A DNA stretch of 64,000 nucleotides from Paraburkholderia caballeronis (lineage in GTDB: Bacteria; Pseudomonadota; Gammaproteobacteria; Burkholderiales; Burkholderiaceae). The notes beneath the pieces are model-generated. The model was not told the origin of the DNA, ran no database searches, and worked only from the letters and a program-made list of their open reading frames with translations. Shown here one piece after another: positions 63,371 through 64,000 of this stretch. Within the stretch, counting starts at the first letter, position 1, and every line of letters begins with the position of its first letter. Made by a program: the position numbers and the translations under genes. The stretch spans positions 1,178,001-1,242,000 of the forward strand of contig NZ_FNSR01000002.1 in the NCBI RefSeq assembly GCF_900104845.1. The letters are read 5' to 3'.

Positions 63371-64000
63371 TCACGCGCTCGCGATGCTCGGGCTGCGGCT
63401 CTTGCCGAGCTTCATCAGCACGCCGTACACGAGTGCCGCGATGGCGAGGCCGACGAACCACGCATACGTGTAGAGCCCCTTGAACGCATCCGGCACCGAC
63501 GGGAACGCGGTCGGGAACGCGACGTTCAGGAAACCCGGCAGATTCGGCAGCACGCCCGCGATCAGCGCGACGACGGCGGCCGGATTCCAGCCGTTCACAT
63601 ACGCGTATTCGCCGTTTTCGTCGAACAGTTGCGTGGTGTCGAGTCGCGTCGCGCGCACGAGGAAATAATCGACCATCATGATGCCGGCGACCGGCCCGAG
63701 CAGCGCCGAATAACCGACGAGCCACGTGAAGATGTAGCCCTGGGTGGTCGCGAGGATCTTCCACGGCATCATCACGATCGCGATGGTCGCGGTAATGATG
63801 CCGCCGACCTTGTACGAGATGCCCTTCGGCCACAGGCTCGAAAAGTCGTACGCCGGGCCGACGAGGTTCGCCGCGAGATTGCAGCACATCGTGTCGAGCG
63901 TGAGGATCACGAGCGCGGTGCCGACGCCGATGCCTTCCATCCGGCTCGTCAGGTCGATCGGGTCCCAGATCGCGCGGCCGTAGATCACGACGGTCGCCGA
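63371..64000 (-). CDS. NCS1-family nucleobase/hydantoin transporter, C-terminal part (cut by window edge)
   Basis: About 209 codons are present, with the frame open at the right end. Hydrophobic helices include LVILTLDTMCCNLAANLVGP and YIFTWLVGYSALLGPVAGIM, and VDYFLVRATRLDTTQLFDEN is the NCS1 loop. Allantoin, hydantoin or uracil are typical substrates. It is upstream of the dihydropyrimidinase gene on the same strand, about 90 bases apart, with a hairpin (GGGCGCGGCC/GGCCGCGCCC) between. Confidence 0.88.
   Translation of the reverse strand, partial: SATVVIYGRAIWDPIDLTSRMEGIGVGTALVILTLDTMCCNLAANLVGPAYDFSSLWPKGISYKVGGIITATIAIVMMPWKILATTQGYIFTWLVGYSALLGPVAGIMMVDYFLVRATRLDTTQLFDENGEYAYVNGWNPAAVVALIAGVLPNLPGFLNVAFPTAFPSVPDAFKGLYTYAWFVGLAIAALVYGVLMKLGKSRSPSIASA

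Overview
The window is very G+C-rich, codes densely on both strands and has strongly G/C-ending codons. Its gene content is that of a Burkholderiaceae chromosome: a hopanoid cluster, a Gram-negative Mla-type lipid system, a gamma-glutamyl-putrescine pathway, and an ABC uptake locus with an RpiR regulator. Burkholderia, Paraburkholderia or a close relative is the best guess, inferred from content and composition rather than from a marker gene. No rRNA, tRNA or CRISPR array was seen.

Region 1 (1-20 kb) is the hopanoid region. It holds hpnE (cut by the left edge), shc and hpnG as an overlapping operon. An MlaA-like lipoprotein follows with the HpnN transporter, and a divergent MlaC/HpnM-like protein. 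After these come hpnH with ispH, hpnC with hpnB, and hpnA. Together they make squalene, cyclise it, extend the side chain and move the lipid between membranes. A sensor kinase/response regulator pair divergent from a CstA-type transporter interrupts the region.

Region 2 (20-26 kb) holds single housekeeping genes: acylphosphatase, an EgtD-like methyltransferase, a RarD-like transporter, an Mpo1-like protein, a HAD phosphatase and a secreted nuclease.

Region 3 (about 26-36.2 kb) is a decayed prophage. Minus-strand remnants include a terminase, a helix-turn-helix protein, two DNA methyltransferases, a frameshifted PAPS-reductase-like gene, small ORFs and a broken cytosine methyltransferase. In opposite orientation and with visibly lower G+C sits a cassette at 27,964-32,137. 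It contains a double-PAAR protein, four tandem paralogues joining a Cys-bearing PAAR-like head to a beta-sandwich-like tail, a 3D-domain protein likely to act on peptidoglycan, and a small exported protein that is the natural immunity candidate. I read it as a type VI secretion (or related) effector-loading island carried by the phage remnant. It is the most interesting part of the window.

Region 4 (36.6-42.6 kb) is putrescine catabolism: spuC, puuA and puuD on the minus strand and an aldehyde dehydrogenase on the plus strand. Region 5 (42.9-47.2 kb) has a Cys-cluster protein, a MarR/MFS divergent pair with a clear operator, an AEC transporter and a glycine-zipper lipoprotein. Region 6 (47.2-53.7 kb) is an ABC sugar or polyol uptake locus with its own dehydrogenase and RpiR regulator. 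Region 7 (53.7-64 kb) has a cytochrome P450, a VOC protein, a TetR regulator, an unusual tandem IclR regulator next to a flavin hydroxylase operon, and a dihydropyrimidinase/NCS1 transporter pair cut by the right edge.
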